From positions 1 to 64,000 of the forward strand of contig NZ_PCOQ01000024.1 in NCBI RefSeq assembly GCF_002975275.1: a stretch of DNA of 64,000 nt, in the 5' to 3' direction. This document shows, in pieces, positions 6,931 through 16,739 of this stretch; within the stretch, counting starts at the first letter, position 1; the number at the start of each line of letters is the position of its first letter. The translations under genes were made by a program, and so were the position numbers. The stretch comes from Achromobacter sp. MYb9 (GTDB lineage: Bacteria; Pseudomonadota; Gammaproteobacteria; Burkholderiales; Burkholderiaceae_B). A model generated the notes under the pieces. It saw only the letters and a list, made by a program, of their open reading frames with translations. It ran no database searches and was not told the DNA's origin.

Positions 6931-8391
6931 GTGGACGATCTCTCGCAGCAGTCATTCATGAACCACATCGGCGGCGCCTGGGTGCCCGCCGCCGCCGGGC
7001 GCACGGCCCCCAACCTCAATCCGGCGGATACGGCCGACATCGTGGGCCGGTTTCCGGTGTCGGATGCTGAAGACGCCCAACGCGCGGTCGACGCGGCCGA
7101 TGGAGCGTTCGCCGCCTGGCGCGACATGCCGATTTCCAAGCGGGCCGCCATCCTGTTCCGCGCCGCCCAATACCTGGAAGACCACGCGGATGCCTTCGCG
7201 CGGGAACTGACCCGCGAAGAGGGCAAGAGCCTGAACCTGGCGAAAGACGAGGTCCTGCGTTCCGCGCAGACGATCCGCTTCTACGCGGTGGAAGGGCAGA
7301 GCTTCACGGGCGAGACCTTCGTCAACGACGATCCCGACATGGTCGTCTATAGCCAGCGCGAACCGTTGGGCGTGGTCACCGTGATCTCGCCCTGGAACTT
7401 CCCCATTTCGATTCCCGCCCGCAAGATCGCGCCGGCGCTGATCACCGGCAACACCGTGGTGTTCAAGCCGTCTTCGGACGCGCCGTTGTCGGGCTATCGG
7501 TTGACCGAGGCGTTCGTGCAGGCGGGCTTGCCCGCGGGGGTGCTGAACCTGGTGATCGGCCCCGCCAGCGCGGTGGGCCCCGCCATCACCACCGCCCGGG
7601 CGGTCCGTGCGATTTCTTTCACCGGTTCGACCGCCGCGGGCGAGCAGATCCACCGGGGCGCAGGCCTGACCACCCGCACGCAGATGGAGTTGGGCGGCAA
7701 GAATCCGCTGATCGTGCTGGCCGACGCCGACCTGGACCGCGCCGTGGACCTGGCGGTGAAGGGGGGCTTTTCGCTTAGCGGCCAGGCCTGCACGGGCACC
7801 AGCCGCGTGCTGGTCGACGCCAAGGTGCGGCAGGCGTTCACCGACAAGCTGGTGGCGCGGATCAAGGCGCTGACCATCGGCAACGGGCTGGACGGCAACT
7901 TCGACCTGGGCCCGCTGGCCACGCGCAAGCAGCTGGACAACGTACTGAGCTACGTGGCGGTGGGCAAGGAAGAGGCGACGCACGTATGCGGCGGCGAGGC
8001 GCTTACCGGCCCCGGCTACGACCGCGGCTACTACGTCACGCCCGCGCTGTTCACCGATGTGACGCAACAGATGCGCATCGCGCGTGAAGAAATCTTCGGC
8101 CCGGTGATCGCGCTGATCGAGGTCGACGGTTATGACGACGCCATCGCCAAGGCCAACGACACCGAATACGGCTTGTCGGCCGCCATCGCCACCACGGATG
8201 CGCGTTACGCGCACCGCTTCGCCCGCGACATCCAGGCCGGCACGGTGAAGATCAACCGCACCACCACCGGCAACCTGATCAATGCGCCCTTCGGGGGGCT
8301 GAAGCACTCCAGCACATCCACGTTCCGCGAATCCGGCCGCGTGGGCCTGGAGTTCTATACGCAGATCAAGACCGTCTACCGCGCCGGCTAA
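6931..8391 (+). CDS. NAD(P)-dependent aldehyde dehydrogenase
   Basis: A 486-residue aldehyde dehydrogenase superfamily member. The cofactor region VISPWNFPIS, the catalytic Glu253 (QMELGGKNP) and nucleophile Cys287 (SGQACTGTSR), and the EEIFGPV motif are all intact. Its FTGSTAAGEQIHRGA stretch resembles the alpha-ketoglutarate-semialdehyde and aromatic-aldehyde dehydrogenase groups. The start is the GTG at 6931, which has AAAGGA about ten bases upstream; an ATG at 6958 would shorten the N-terminus. It leads an operon with the GlcG-like protein and the reductase and probably oxidises the aldehyde produced by the diiron oxidase. Confidence 0.88.
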   Translation: MDDLSQQSFMNHIGGAWVPAAAGRTAPNLNPADTADIVGRFPVSDAEDAQRAVDAADGAFAAWRDMPISKRAAILFRAAQYLEDHADAFARELTREEGKSLNLAKDEVLRSAQTIRFYAVEGQSFTGETFVNDDPDMVVYSQREPLGVVTVISPWNFPISIPARKIAPALITGNTVVFKPSSDAPLSGYRLTEAFVQAGLPAGVLNLVIGPASAVGPAITTARAVRAISFTGSTAAGEQIHRGAGLTTRTQMELGGKNPLIVLADADLDRAVDLAVKGGFSLSGQACTGTSRVLVDAKVRQAFTDKLVARIKALTIGNGLDGNFDLGPLATRKQLDNVLSYVAVGKEEATHVCGGEALTGPGYDRGYYVTPALFTDVTQQMRIAREEIFGPVIALIEVDGYDDAIAKANDTEYGLSAAIATTDARYAHRFARDIQAGTVKINRTTTGNLINAPFGGLKHSSTSTFRESGRVGLEFYTQIKTVYRAG

Positions 8392-8419
8392 GGCGCGGAC
8401 AACCCAAAAGGCTACCCCT

Positions 8420-8899
8420 ATGAAACAAATCTATCGCCTGGAACTGGAAGAAGCGCGCGTCATGGTGCGTGCCGCCATCGCCAAGTCGGAAGCGATCGGA
8501 GTGCTGGAATCCATTTGCATCGTGGACGACGGCGGCTACCCCATCGCCCTGGAACGCATGGACGGCGCCCGCATCACCGGCCCGCAGATCGCCTGGAACA
8601 AAGCGTTCACCGCGGCCGGGCACAAACGGTCGACGCATCTGTTCAACACGCCGCCCAACGGCCCGGCGTTGCCCGGCAACGAGGCCTTTGGCATCCAGTG
8701 GAGCTTCGACGGAAAATTCGCCGTGTTCGTCGGCGGCTTTCCCATTGTCGTGAACGACGAAGTGATCGGCGGCATCGGGCTTAGCGGCGGCAACGGCGAA
8801 CAGGACACGCAGGCAGGCGTGGCCGCGCTGGCGGCACTGGCCGAACTGCTGGAGCCGCGCGGCATGAAAGTGCTGGTGCAGGCCGACATCAAGAAATAA
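8420..8899 (+). CDS. GlcG/HbpS family haem-binding-like protein
   Basis: A 159-residue protein of the GlcG/HbpS (DUF336) family, recognised from ARVMVRAAIAKSEAIGV, the CIVDDGGYPIALERMDGA strand-turn, the AFTAAGHKRST segment and the closing VIGGIGLSGG plus ...EDTQAG-like helix (here EQDTQAGVAALAAL). Members appear in glycolate, propanediol and aromatic catabolic operons; some bind haem or cobalamin and many have no known role. It is 28 bases after the aldehyde dehydrogenase and 12 before the reductase, so is co-transcribed with both. Its repeated association with oxidative catabolism is consistent with an accessory role. Confidence 0.85.
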   Translation: MKQIYRLELEEARVMVRAAIAKSEAIGVLESICIVDDGGYPIALERMDGARITGPQIAWNKAFTAAGHKRSTHLFNTPPNGPALPGNEAFGIQWSFDGKFAVFVGGFPIVVNDEVIGGIGLSGGNGEQDTQAGVAALAALAELLEPRGMKVLVQADIKK

Positions 8900-8911
8900 G
8901 CGAGGCCGGCC

Positions 8912-9922
8912 ATGGCATACCGCGTGCACATCCTGGAAACCGGCGCCGCCTTCGACGTGGAGGCCGGCGAATCGGTGCTGGAGGCCGCCGGGCGTGCGGA
9001 CGTCAGGCTGCCGCATGAGTGCACCTTTGGCGGCTGCGGCACGTGCCGCATCAAGCTGGCCGAAGGCACCGTGCGCTATGAGGAATTTCCCATGGCGCTG
9101 ACGCCTGAAGAGGCGGCCGAAGGCTACGCGCTGGCTTGCCAGGCGCGGCCGGAAAGCGATCTTTGCATCAGCGTGGCCAGCAGCCGCCAGGTGTTTCCCG
9201 AGCCGCGTCGCCTGCCGGCCACCGTGCAGCGCATCGACGCCTATACCGACGACATCGTTCATTTGACGCTGGCGTTGCCCGATGGGGGACTGGATTTCGT
9301 GCCCGGCCAGTACGTGAACGTGCTGCTGCCCGACGGCGAGACGCGCAGTTTTTCCATGGCGTCGGCGGCGGCCGATGGGCAGCTGGATTTTCATGTGCGG
9401 CGCATTCCGGGCGGCCGCTATACCGATCATTGGCTGGGCCAGGCGCAACCCGGCGCGGCCGTGGAGATCGAAGCGCCGCTGGGCGTGTTCAGCTATCACG
9501 AGGAAGACTGGCGTCCGCTTATCATGATGGCGACCGGCACCGGCATCGCGCCCATCAAGGCCATTCTGGAGTCCTTGCTGGACAAGGAAGATTGCCCGCC
9601 CGTCAGCCTGTATTGGGGCATGCGCACCGAGGCCGACCTGTACCTGCAAGACGAGATCGCCGGCTGGGCCGGCCGGCTGTACGAATTCAATTTCGTGCCG
9701 GTGCTGTCGCGCGGGGGCCCGGGTTGGCAAGGCCGCCGCGGCCATGTGCAGGACGCCGTCCTGCAAGACCACGACGACCTGTCCGAACACGCCTTCTACC
9801 TGTGCGGCGCGCCCGCCATGATCCAGCAGGCCAAGCATCTGCTGGCCGGACGCGGCGCCAGCCTGGACCACATATACGCCGACAGTTTCACTTTCCAGCA
9901 CGCGCTGGAAACTGCCGGTTGA
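8912..9922 (+). CDS. NAD(P)H:acceptor reductase with 2Fe-2S and FAD domains
   Basis: A 336-residue electron-transfer flavoprotein of the phenol-hydroxylase/CDP-glucoseen-reductase type. Residues 1-90 are a plant-type ferredoxin domain with Cys37, Cys42, Cys45 and Cys76. The FAD domain follows with the flavin motif RSFSMAS, then the NAD(P) domain with MATGTGIAPIKAIL and the C-terminal FYLCGAPAMI. Such proteins feed electrons from NAD(P)H to oxygenases. Here the obvious targets are the two ferredoxins and diiron oxidase at 1654-3435, which are controlled by the same type of operator. A GAGG ribosome site precedes the start. Confidence 0.9.
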   Translation: MAYRVHILETGAAFDVEAGESVLEAAGRADVRLPHECTFGGCGTCRIKLAEGTVRYEEFPMALTPEEAAEGYALACQARPESDLCISVASSRQVFPEPRRLPATVQRIDAYTDDIVHLTLALPDGGLDFVPGQYVNVLLPDGETRSFSMASAAADGQLDFHVRRIPGGRYTDHWLGQAQPGAAVEIEAPLGVFSYHEEDWRPLIMMATGTGIAPIKAILESLLDKEDCPPVSLYWGMRTEADLYLQDEIAGWAGRLYEFNFVPVLSRGGPGWQGRRGHVQDAVLQDHDDLSEHAFYLCGAPAMIQQAKHLLAGRGASLDHIYADSFTFQHALETAG

Positions 9923-9934
9923 CGCAGCCGGCCC

Positions 9935-10372
9935 TTATCGGAACACCAGCACGGGCAGGCGGGTCTTGGCCAGCACGCGCTGGGTTTCGCTGCCCAGCAG
10001 GAATCCCGTCATGCCGTGGCGTCCGTGCGAGCCCATGATGATCAGGTCGCAACCCTGGGTCTTCCCGGCCTCGACGATCGCCTCGTGCGGGTGGTCGTTG
10101 ACCACCACGACGCTGTTGCACGGCACCAGGGCATGGCGCGCTTCCATTTCCAGGCCGTCCAGGTAGCCTTGCGCGTTCTTTCGCGCCTGGTCGGTGTGAT
10201 GGGTTTGCGTGGTGCCCAGCATTTCGGCCTGATAGACCAGCAGATGGTCCTCCGGGATGGCGCGGATGAGGGTGATGGTGGCGCCCATTTCTTTCGCGAA
10301 AACGAGCGCGCGCTTGAAAGCCGATTCAGACAGCAGGGAGCCATCCACGGCGATGAGCAAGTGCCTGTACAT
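9935..10372 (-). CDS. Universal stress protein, UspA family
   Basis: A single-domain Usp of 145 residues. The start MYRHLLIAVDGS and the C-terminal nucleotide motif G-x2-G-x9-G-S (GSHGRHGMTGFLLGSE) are intact, so it belongs to the ATP-binding branch. AGGAG stands six bases before the start. It is convergent with the reductase gene (12-base gap) and not obviously part of the catabolic cluster. Confidence 0.93.
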   Translation of the reverse strand: MYRHLLIAVDGSLLSESAFKRALVFAKEMGATITLIRAIPEDHLLVYQAEMLGTTQTHHTDQARKNAQGYLDGLEMEARHALVPCNSVVVVNDHPHEAIVEAGKTQGCDLIIMGSHGRHGMTGFLLGSETQRVLAKTRLPVLVFR

Positions 10373-10479
10373 GTTGCCTCTCCTTTAGGAAAAGGAATGT
10401 CGAGCAACGGCGAAACCAGTATAGGCCCGCCGTTGTCCGCAATCCAGTCCTGCGTAAGGAGGAGGCGCGCCGAGCCGGA

Positions 10480-12198
10480 TCAGGCGGTTCTGCGCAGCGC
10501 CTCGCCACTTGGGGAAAGCCCTTGGGGCAGCGCGTCGATCAGGCTGCGCGTGTAGGGGTGGCGCGGGTGGCGCCACAACGTGGCGTTGGGGCCCTCTTCC
10601 ACGATCCGGCCCGCGTTCATCACCAACACCCGATCGGCCAGATAGTGAACCACCGACAAATCGTGCGAAATGAACAGGTAGGACAGCTGGAATTCGGCCT
10701 TCAGGTCTATCAGCAGGTTCAGGATCTGCGCCTGGACGGAGACGTCCAGCGCCGAGACTGGCTCGTCGCAGATGACCAGCGCGGGGCGTAGCACCAACGC
10801 GCGGGCGATGCCGATGCGTTGCCGCTGCCCGCCGGAGAATTCGCTGGGATAACGCGCCAGCGCCTCGCGCGGCAGGCCCACGGCGTCCAGGATCCGGGCG
10901 ATGCGCAGGCGGCGTTCATGCCGGTCCTTCACGCGGTGGATGCGCAGAGCGGCTTCCAGGATGTCGTTCACGGTATGGCGCGGGTTCAGCGACGCATAGG
11001 GGTCCTGGAAAATCATCTGCACGCTCTGGCGGTAGGCGGCCAGGCGGGCGCGGTCCAGCCGCGCGGTGTCTTCGCCGCGCAGCAGGATCCGGCCGGATGC
11101 CGGCGCAAGCAGTCGCACCAGCGTGCGGGACAGCGTGGATTTTCCGCAGCCGGATTCGCCGACCAGCCCAAGGGTTTCTCCGAGGGCCAACTGGAACGAC
11201 ACGCCATCCACGGCGTGGGTGGCGCCGTGCGCGGTCTGGTATTGCACGCGCAGGTCCTGCACCTGCAACAAGGGCGTCGCGCCGATGGGGGCAGGCGCGT
11301 TGGCGGCGGCGCCGTCGGGGACGGCCACGCGCGCAGGGGTGACCAGGTCGAACGTCGCACGCCCCGATGCCGGGTCGAGCCGGGTGCGGATTTCGGGCAG
11401 CCGTAGCGTGCTGTAGTGCGTCGCGTCGTCCAGGCGCAGCGACGCCCCGAGCAGGCCGCGGGTGTAGGGGTGGCGCGGCTGGCCCAGCAAGGTCGCCGCG
11501 GGGCCTTCTTCGACCTTTTCGCCGCCCACCATGACGGCGACCCGGTCGGCCCATTCCCCCACCACGGCCAGATCATGCGTGATCAGCAGTAGCCCCATGT
11601 TCAATTCCGACCGCAGGTCATCCAGCAATTGCAGGATTTGCGCCTGGACGGTGACATCCAGCGCGGTGGTCGGTTCGTCGGCCACCAGCAGGGCGGGCTG
11701 GCAGGCGATGGCGGCGGCGATCATGGCGCGCTGGCGCTGCCCGCCCGACAGCAGATGGGGGTAATCGTCGACGCGGCGCTGCGGCTCGGGCACGCGCACC
11801 AGGTCCAGCAATTCGATGGCGCGCGCCCGGGCGGCACGGGCGCTGGCGCCGCGATGCAGGCGCAGGGCTTCGCCGATCTGGTCGCCCAGGGTCAGCACCG
11901 GGTTCAGGCTGGTCATCGGCTCCTGGAAAATCATGGCGATGCGGTTGCCACGCAGCGCGCAGCGCTGGCGCTCGGGCAACGCCAGCAGGTCCTGGCCTTC
12001 GAACAGGACGCGGCCGGTCACGCGGGCCTGCCGCGGCAGCAGGCCCAACAAGGCGAGCGCGGTCGTGGATTTTCCGCAGCCGGATTCGCCAACGAGCGCC
12101 AGCGTTTCGCCGCCGCGCAATTGCAGGTCCAGCCCGCGCACGGCCTGGTGGCCGGGGAAGGCGACGTTCAGCCCTTGGATGTCGAAAAGCGTAGTCAT
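10480..12198 (-). CDS. Dual ABC transporter ATPase, dipeptide/nickel family
   Basis: A 572-residue fusion of two ABC ATPase domains, like GsiA/YejF and equivalent to DppD plus DppF. Domain 1 (about 1-255) has [17 protein letters not shown] and ADEPTTALD; a linker with the oligopeptide C-terminal segment follows; domain 2 (about 315-560) repeats [17 protein letters not shown] and CDEPVSALD. Both sites look competent. It is the last gene of a four-gene importer operon and overlaps the permease gene by four bases. It would energise uptake of an oligopeptide or other small solute bound by the 14094 protein. Confidence 0.92.
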   Translation of the reverse strand: MTTLFDIQGLNVAFPGHQAVRGLDLQLRGGETLALVGESGCGKSTTALALLGLLPRQARVTGRVLFEGQDLLALPERQRCALRGNRIAMIFQEPMTSLNPVLTLGDQIGEALRLHRGASARAARARAIELLDLVRVPEPQRRVDDYPHLLSGGQRQRAMIAAAIACQPALLVADEPTTALDVTVQAQILQLLDDLRSELNMGLLLITHDLAVVGEWADRVAVMVGGEKVEEGPAATLLGQPRHPYTRGLLGASLRLDDATHYSTLRLPEIRTRLDPASGRATFDLVTPARVAVPDGAAANAPAPIGATPLLQVQDLRVQYQTAHGATHAVDGVSFQLALGETLGLVGESGCGKSTLSRTLVRLLAPASGRILLRGEDTARLDRARLAAYRQSVQMIFQDPYASLNPRHTVNDILEAALRIHRVKDRHERRLRIARILDAVGLPREALARYPSEFSGGQRQRIGIARALVLRPALVICDEPVSALDVSVQAQILNLLIDLKAEFQLSYLFISHDLSVVHYLADRVLVMNAGRIVEEGPNATLWRHPRHPYTRSLIDALPQGLSPSGEALRRTA

Positions 12199-13100
12199 GA
12201 TGGCCTGGGGGCGGAATCGCGCACGGCGGTGGGCGCGGCGGCCGGCGCGGCGGCAATGCGCTGCCGGCGCAGTTTGGGATTGAGCGCGTCGTTGACGGCG
12301 TCGCTAAGCAGGTTCAGGGCCAGTACCGTGGCCATGATCGTCAGGCCGGGCAGGGCGGTCATGTACCAGGCGGTGCGCAATGCCTCGCGCCCCGCGCCGA
12401 CCATGCTGCCCCAGCTGACCACGTTGGGGTCGCCCAGTCCCAGGAAGGCCAGGCCGGCTTCCGACAGAATGGCTTGGGCCACCAGCACGGCGGTGGTCAC
12501 GATGATGGGGGGCAAGGCATTGGGCAGGATCTCCAGGAAAATGATGCGCGCATGGCCGGCGCCCAGCGTCTGCGCGGCGCGGACGAACTCGCGTTCGCGC
12601 AGCGAAATGAATTCGCCCCGCGTCAGCCGCGCGATGCCGGTCCACGATGTAACGCCCAGCGCAAGGATGATGGTGGTCAGCGACGGGCCCAGAATGGCGA
12701 CCAGCACGATGGCCAGCAGGAAGGACGGCACGGTCTGGAAAAGTTCGGTGATGCGCATCAGCACGGCGTCGGTGCGCGGGCCGGCATAACCGGCGACCGC
12801 GCCCACCAGCAGGCCGATCGCCAGCGCGATGGCGGCCGACGCGCTACCCACCAGCAAGGACACGCGCGCGCCGTGGAACAGCCCGGCCAGGATGTCACGG
12901 CCCATCAGATCGGTGCCGGCGGGAAAGTCGGCGTCGTCGCCGGGCCAGGTGAAGGGGGCGCCGACCATCTCCAGCGGATCGTTCGGGAACAGCCCGGCGG
13001 CGCTGGCGGCCGCGGCCAGCACGATCAGCAGGATGGCGGCGCCGACGGCGGCGGAGGGCGTGCGCAGCAGATGCGCGACGGCGCGGGCAGTCGGTTTCAT
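12195..13100 (-). CDS. ABC transporter permease, DppC-like
   Basis: A 301-residue inner-membrane permease with the DppC layout: an N-terminal helix, then LFPNDPLEM...GTDLMGRDILAGLFHGARVSLLVG, and the EAA loop REFVRAAQTLGAGHARIIFLE. The start at 13100 overlaps the stop of the upstream permease as ATGA, indicating translational coupling. It pairs with the DppB-like protein to form the membrane channel. Confidence 0.93.
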   Translation of the reverse strand: MKPTARAVAHLLRTPSAAVGAAILLIVLAAAASAAGLFPNDPLEMVGAPFTWPGDDADFPAGTDLMGRDILAGLFHGARVSLLVGSASAAIALAIGLLVGAVAGYAGPRTDAVLMRITELFQTVPSFLLAIVLVAILGPSLTTIILALGVTSWTGIARLTRGEFISLREREFVRAAQTLGAGHARIIFLEILPNALPPIIVTTAVLVAQAILSEAGLAFLGLGDPNVVSWGSMVGAGREALRTAWYMTALPGLTIMATVLALNLLSDAVNDALNPKLRRQRIAAAPAAAPTAVRDSAPRPS

Positions 13101-14074
13101 GTTTTCCTCACGCGGGGGTCCAACAGGCCGTAGCAGGCGTCCACGGCGATATTCATCAGGGCTACCAGCGCCGCGCTCATCAGCAGGATGCCCAGCAGAA
13201 GATTGACGTCGCGGCTGGCAATGGCCTCGAAAGACAACTGGCCCAGGCCCGGCCACGCGAAGACTGTTTCCACCACGATGCTGCCGCCCAGCAGCGCGCT
13301 GCTTTGCAGGCCCAGCATGGTGATGACGGGCAGAATCGCGTTCTTCAGGGCATGGCGCCAGATCACGCGCGTTTCGCCGTTGCCGCGCGCGCGGGCGGTG
13401 CGAATGTAGTCTTCCTGTAGCGTCTCGATCATGGAGGCCCGCGACAGCCGCGCATAGATGGCCACGTAATAGATTGCCACCGTGGTCACCGGCAACGCGA
13501 GGTGCCGCGCGTAGTCGGCCCATAGCGCCCAACCTTGATACGCCGCGCCCACGTCGCGGATGCCGCCGACCGGCAGCCAGTTCAAGTGCACGCCGAACCC
13601 GACGATCAGCATCAGCGCCGTCCAGAACATCGGCGCGGAATAGCCCGCCGTGGCCAGCGCGGAAAGCAAGGTGTCCAGCCCGCCATGCGGCCGGCGCGCC
13701 GCCAGCACGCCCAGCAGCACGCCCACCGCCACCGATAACGCCAGCCCCGTGCCGATCAATGCCAGCGTGGCCGGCAGCCGCCCGAAGATCAGGTCGGCCA
13801 CGGGCTCGCCATAGCGAAACGAATACCCCAGGTCCAGCGACAGCAGGCTTTTCAAGTAGTAGCCCAGCTGCGTCAGCACGCTTTGGTCCAGGCCGTAGGC
13901 CACCCGCAGCTGGGCCACGTGTTCGGGCGTGATGCCGCTGTTCTCGGACGCGATCACGTCGACCAGGTCGCCGGGCACCAGCTTGAGCAGGAAGAAGTTG
14001 GCGATGGCGGTCGCGCCCACCACGAAAAGGATCTGGAGCAGGTAGCGAAGCGGACGGGGGAGTCGTAGAGACAT
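13097..14074 (-). CDS. ABC transporter permease, DppB-like
   Basis: A 325-residue permease with six predicted membrane helices. It shows the DppB N-terminal segment (ANFFLLKLVPGDLVDVI), the extended periplasmic region GITPEHVAQLRVAYGLDQSV, and the EAA loop DYIRTARARGNGETRVIWRHALKNAILPV written here in parts: DYIRTARARG and WRHALKNAILPV. It lies 19 bases downstream of the substrate-binding protein gene. Confidence 0.93.
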   Translation of the reverse strand: MSLRLPRPLRYLLQILFVVGATAIANFFLLKLVPGDLVDVIASENSGITPEHVAQLRVAYGLDQSVLTQLGYYLKSLLSLDLGYSFRYGEPVADLIFGRLPATLALIGTGLALSVAVGVLLGVLAARRPHGGLDTLLSALATAGYSAPMFWTALMLIVGFGVHLNWLPVGGIRDVGAAYQGWALWADYARHLALPVTTVAIYYVAIYARLSRASMIETLQEDYIRTARARGNGETRVIWRHALKNAILPVITMLGLQSSALLGGSIVVETVFAWPGLGQLSFEAIASRDVNLLLGILLMSAALVALMNIAVDACYGLLDPRVRKT

Positions 14075-14093
14075 GGCGGGTTCCCGGCGGCCG

Positions 14094-15782
14094 TCAGGCC
14101 TTGCCCAGCCAGACGTTGGCGAAGTTGTTGCGCGAATGCGAGGACGCGTCGGTCACGTTGCGCACCTGCTTGTCCCAGACGCCAAACCAGCGGAACTCGA
14201 ACAGGCCGATCAAGGGCAGGTCGCGCTGCGCCAGCCGCTGCACCTCGTTGTACTGATCGATGCGCTTCTTCGGATCCGTCTCGACCTGGGCGGCTTCGAT
14301 GGCGCGGTCCATGTCCGGGTTGCTGTAGCCCGACGCGTTATACCAGGGCGTGCCTTTGGCCTCTGCCTTGCTCCAATACCGCGTCTCCACGCCCAGCTGC
14401 GGATCGATCAGCACGGTGCCCCACGAACTGATGAGCTGAAAGTTGTAGTCGGTGAAGACATTGCGCGTCCAGGTCGCCAGGTCCAGTCCGCGCAGCGTTA
14501 CGTCGATGCCGATTTTGCGCAGCGCCTGGCGCACGAACTCGCCGGTGCGGCGGTAGTCGTCACCGAACGGGATGTAGTCGTGCGTCAATGCAAAGCGCCA
14601 GCCGTCCGCCTTGCGGGGGTACCCGGCCTCGTCCAGCAGCTTTTCGGCCAGCGCCGGGTCATACGGGTATTGCTGCACGTTGGGGTTGTGATACGGCTTC
14701 ACCAGCGACGGCACCGGGCTTACGAAGGGTTCGGCATAGCCGTTCCACACGGTCTTCACCAGCACCTGCTTATTGACGGCGTGCGCGATGGCCTGACGCA
14801 CTTTCAGATGGGACAGGATGGGGTCGCGCAAGTTGGCTTCCAGCCACAGCCAGGCGGCAAAGCCGTTGTAGCCGGCGGTGTCCACCGCCAGCTTGGGCAG
14901 CCTGGACAGGCGCGTGGCATCCGTGAAGGCCACGGGGTTGCGTTCGCCGTATGCCACGCCGCCTGTCTCCAGCGCGGTGGCGCGGCCGGACACGTCGGGA
15001 ATGATCTTCCAGACGATGCGATCCAGGTACGGCCGTGCGGGCTGCCAGTACTTGTCGTTCCGCTCCAGCACGATGTAGTTGCCCCGGTTCCACTCCTTGA
15101 ACACGAAGGGGCCGGTGCCGACCGGTTTGTTGTTGTAGGGGTTGTTCTGGATGTCCGTGCCTTCAAACAAATGGCGAGGCAGGATGGGCGCGCCCAGCGA
15201 ATCGATGGCGTTGAGCGCCACGGGCGTGGGCTGTGACAGATGCAGCACGACGGTGTGGTCATCCGGGGTCTCGACCTTCCGCAGGTACTGGAACACCCGG
15301 CGCGCGCTGGGCGCATGCTTGCGCCACACTTCTTCAGCCGACCATTTCACGTCGGCGGCGGTAAATGGCTTGCCGTCATGCCACAGCACGCCCTGGCGCA
15401 GCTTGAACGTGATGGTCTTGCCATCGTCGGACACGCTCCAGCTTTCGGCCAATACGGGCCGCGGTTTCAGGTCGGGTCCGTATTCCACCAGCCCGTCGAA
15501 GATCTTGCTGACGACCGCGCCCGTGGGGGTGGACGAGTTCAGGTAGAAGGCCAGCGTCGGTGGTTCCGGGTGGACCACCGCGTTGAGTACGCCGCCGCGC
15601 ACCGCGCCGTCCACGGTATTGGGCAGGCTTTGGGTGTCGGCGTAGGCCGGCGCGAAGATCACGTTGGGAAAGAGCGCGCCTGCGCCCATCAAGGCCCCCG
15701 CGCTCATCAGCCAGCGGCGCAAAGGGTTGGCGGGTTCGTCTTCGTGGCCGGGAGCATCGGCGGGGGGCAACGGTTGCGTCAT
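14094..15782 (-). CDS. Periplasmic substrate-binding protein, SBP_bac_5 family
   Basis: A 562-residue extracellular solute-binding protein of the peptide/nickel family (PEPTLAFYLNSS; LKPRPVLAESWSVSDDGKT; LRQGVLWHDGKPFTAADV). The long N-terminal stretch before a hydrophobic segment contains NPLRRWLMSAGALMGAGAL, a twin-arginine-like signal, so export may go through Tat. AGAAGGA precedes the start. It heads the importer operon. The ligand cannot be deduced; nearby organosulfur genes make a sulfur-containing solute possible, but peptides and glutathione-like compounds are equally so. Confidence 0.92.
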   Translation of the reverse strand: MTQPLPPADAPGHEDEPANPLRRWLMSAGALMGAGALFPNVIFAPAYADTQSLPNTVDGAVRGGVLNAVVHPEPPTLAFYLNSSTPTGAVVSKIFDGLVEYGPDLKPRPVLAESWSVSDDGKTITFKLRQGVLWHDGKPFTAADVKWSAEEVWRKHAPSARRVFQYLRKVETPDDHTVVLHLSQPTPVALNAIDSLGAPILPRHLFEGTDIQNNPYNNKPVGTGPFVFKEWNRGNYIVLERNDKYWQPARPYLDRIVWKIIPDVSGRATALETGGVAYGERNPVAFTDATRLSRLPKLAVDTAGYNGFAAWLWLEANLRDPILSHLKVRQAIAHAVNKQVLVKTVWNGYAEPFVSPVPSLVKPYHNPNVQQYPYDPALAEKLLDEAGYPRKADGWRFALTHDYIPFGDDYRRTGEFVRQALRKIGIDVTLRGLDLATWTRNVFTDYNFQLISSWGTVLIDPQLGVETRYWSKAEAKGTPWYNASGYSNPDMDRAIEAAQVETDPKKRIDQYNEVQRLAQRDLPLIGLFEFRWFGVWDKQVRNVTDASSHSRNNFANVWLGKA

Positions 15783-15822
15783 GAAGGTTTCCTTCTGTTG
15801 TCGTGAAGTGCGGCCGGCTGTT

Positions 15823-16659
15823 TCAGGCGGCCAGGCTGGTCAGGGCGGGAAGATCGTTGGCGTCGCGGCGTACCAGCGTGGCCAGCAGGTTGCGGCGCCA
15901 CGCGTCGTACAACGCGATGTGGCCGCGCGCGTCCAGGCCGGTGGCGCGCTGGTTCAGTTGCCAGGAAGCGCGTAGATAGGGGCCAAGCACCTGCTGGACG
16001 TCTTCATCCGCCTGGATCAGGCCGGCGACCCAGTCTTCGCGTTGGGCCGGGTCCGCCTGTTCCAGCTTGTTCAGCCACCACTGGGTGATGCGGACGCGGT
16101 GCGCCTCTTCATCGGGAAGAATGCGGTTTTCGCCGAACTCGCGATGACCGAAGTCCAGCACCTTCGCGGTGCGCCGGTTCACGAACAGGCGCGCCAGGAT
16201 GTAGTGCTCGTAATGGAACTGCCACGCCAGGAAGTTCTGCCAGTTACGCAGCGCGAAACCGCCGATCAGGTCCCAGGAATCCTGCACGCCTTGCCGCACC
16301 TGCGCCAGCGGGTCGGCGCCCGACAGCGCCGCGGCGCGTCCGCGCGAGAACTCCGCATGGGCGGCGTCGTCGCCAAGTTGGCGCGCCAGCGCGAACTGGA
16401 ACTCGGTGTCGTCCTTGAACAGGCCGGCAATGGCATGCGCGGCGACTTGGGCGATGAAAAGATCGTGCACCGTGTTCCACACGGCGTATTGGGCGGCGTC
16501 GCGGCGTTCGTCCTCGCTTGCCAGATCGCGCGGCGGATCGATGCGCGCCGCGGGCAGATGCGGCGCGACGGTCAGACGGACGTCGTCGAACAGACGCGCT
16601 TCCAGCGCGCCGTCGTAATCCAGCGTCAGGAGCGGTTGGGGGAAATCCAGTTCAGGCAT
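15823..16659 (-). CDS. Helical protein, possible ferritin-like diiron protein
   Basis: A 278-residue, mostly helical soluble protein with no signal peptide. I do not recognise a named family. Features suggesting a ferritin-like metal site are EFQFALARQLGDDAAHAEF (a D/E-x2-H motif), WQFHYEHYILARLF and PDEEAHRVRITQWW (E-x2-H). Spacing between these motifs, about 65-75 residues, fits a four-helix bundle. It lies 40 bases after the importer operon start and is divergent from the SfnB-like genes across a promoter region with a strong inverted repeat. An oxygenase or reductive partner for the flavoproteins is conceivable; this is inference only. Confidence 0.5.
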   Translation of the reverse strand: MPELDFPQPLLTLDYDGALEARLFDDVRLTVAPHLPAARIDPPRDLASEDERRDAAQYAVWNTVHDLFIAQVAAHAIAGLFKDDTEFQFALARQLGDDAAHAEFSRGRAAALSGADPLAQVRQGVQDSWDLIGGFALRNWQNFLAWQFHYEHYILARLFVNRRTAKVLDFGHREFGENRILPDEEAHRVRITQWWLNKLEQADPAQREDWVAGLIQADEDVQQVLGPYLRASWQLNQRATGLDARGHIALYDAWRRNLLATLVRRDANDLPALTSLAA

Positions 16660-16739
16660 GGCGAATGTGGCGGACGCGGAAAAGTCTCGACTCTAAGCAA
16701 GCGCGGATGCCGTTCACAAACACTCTTTGGTGATTTGGA

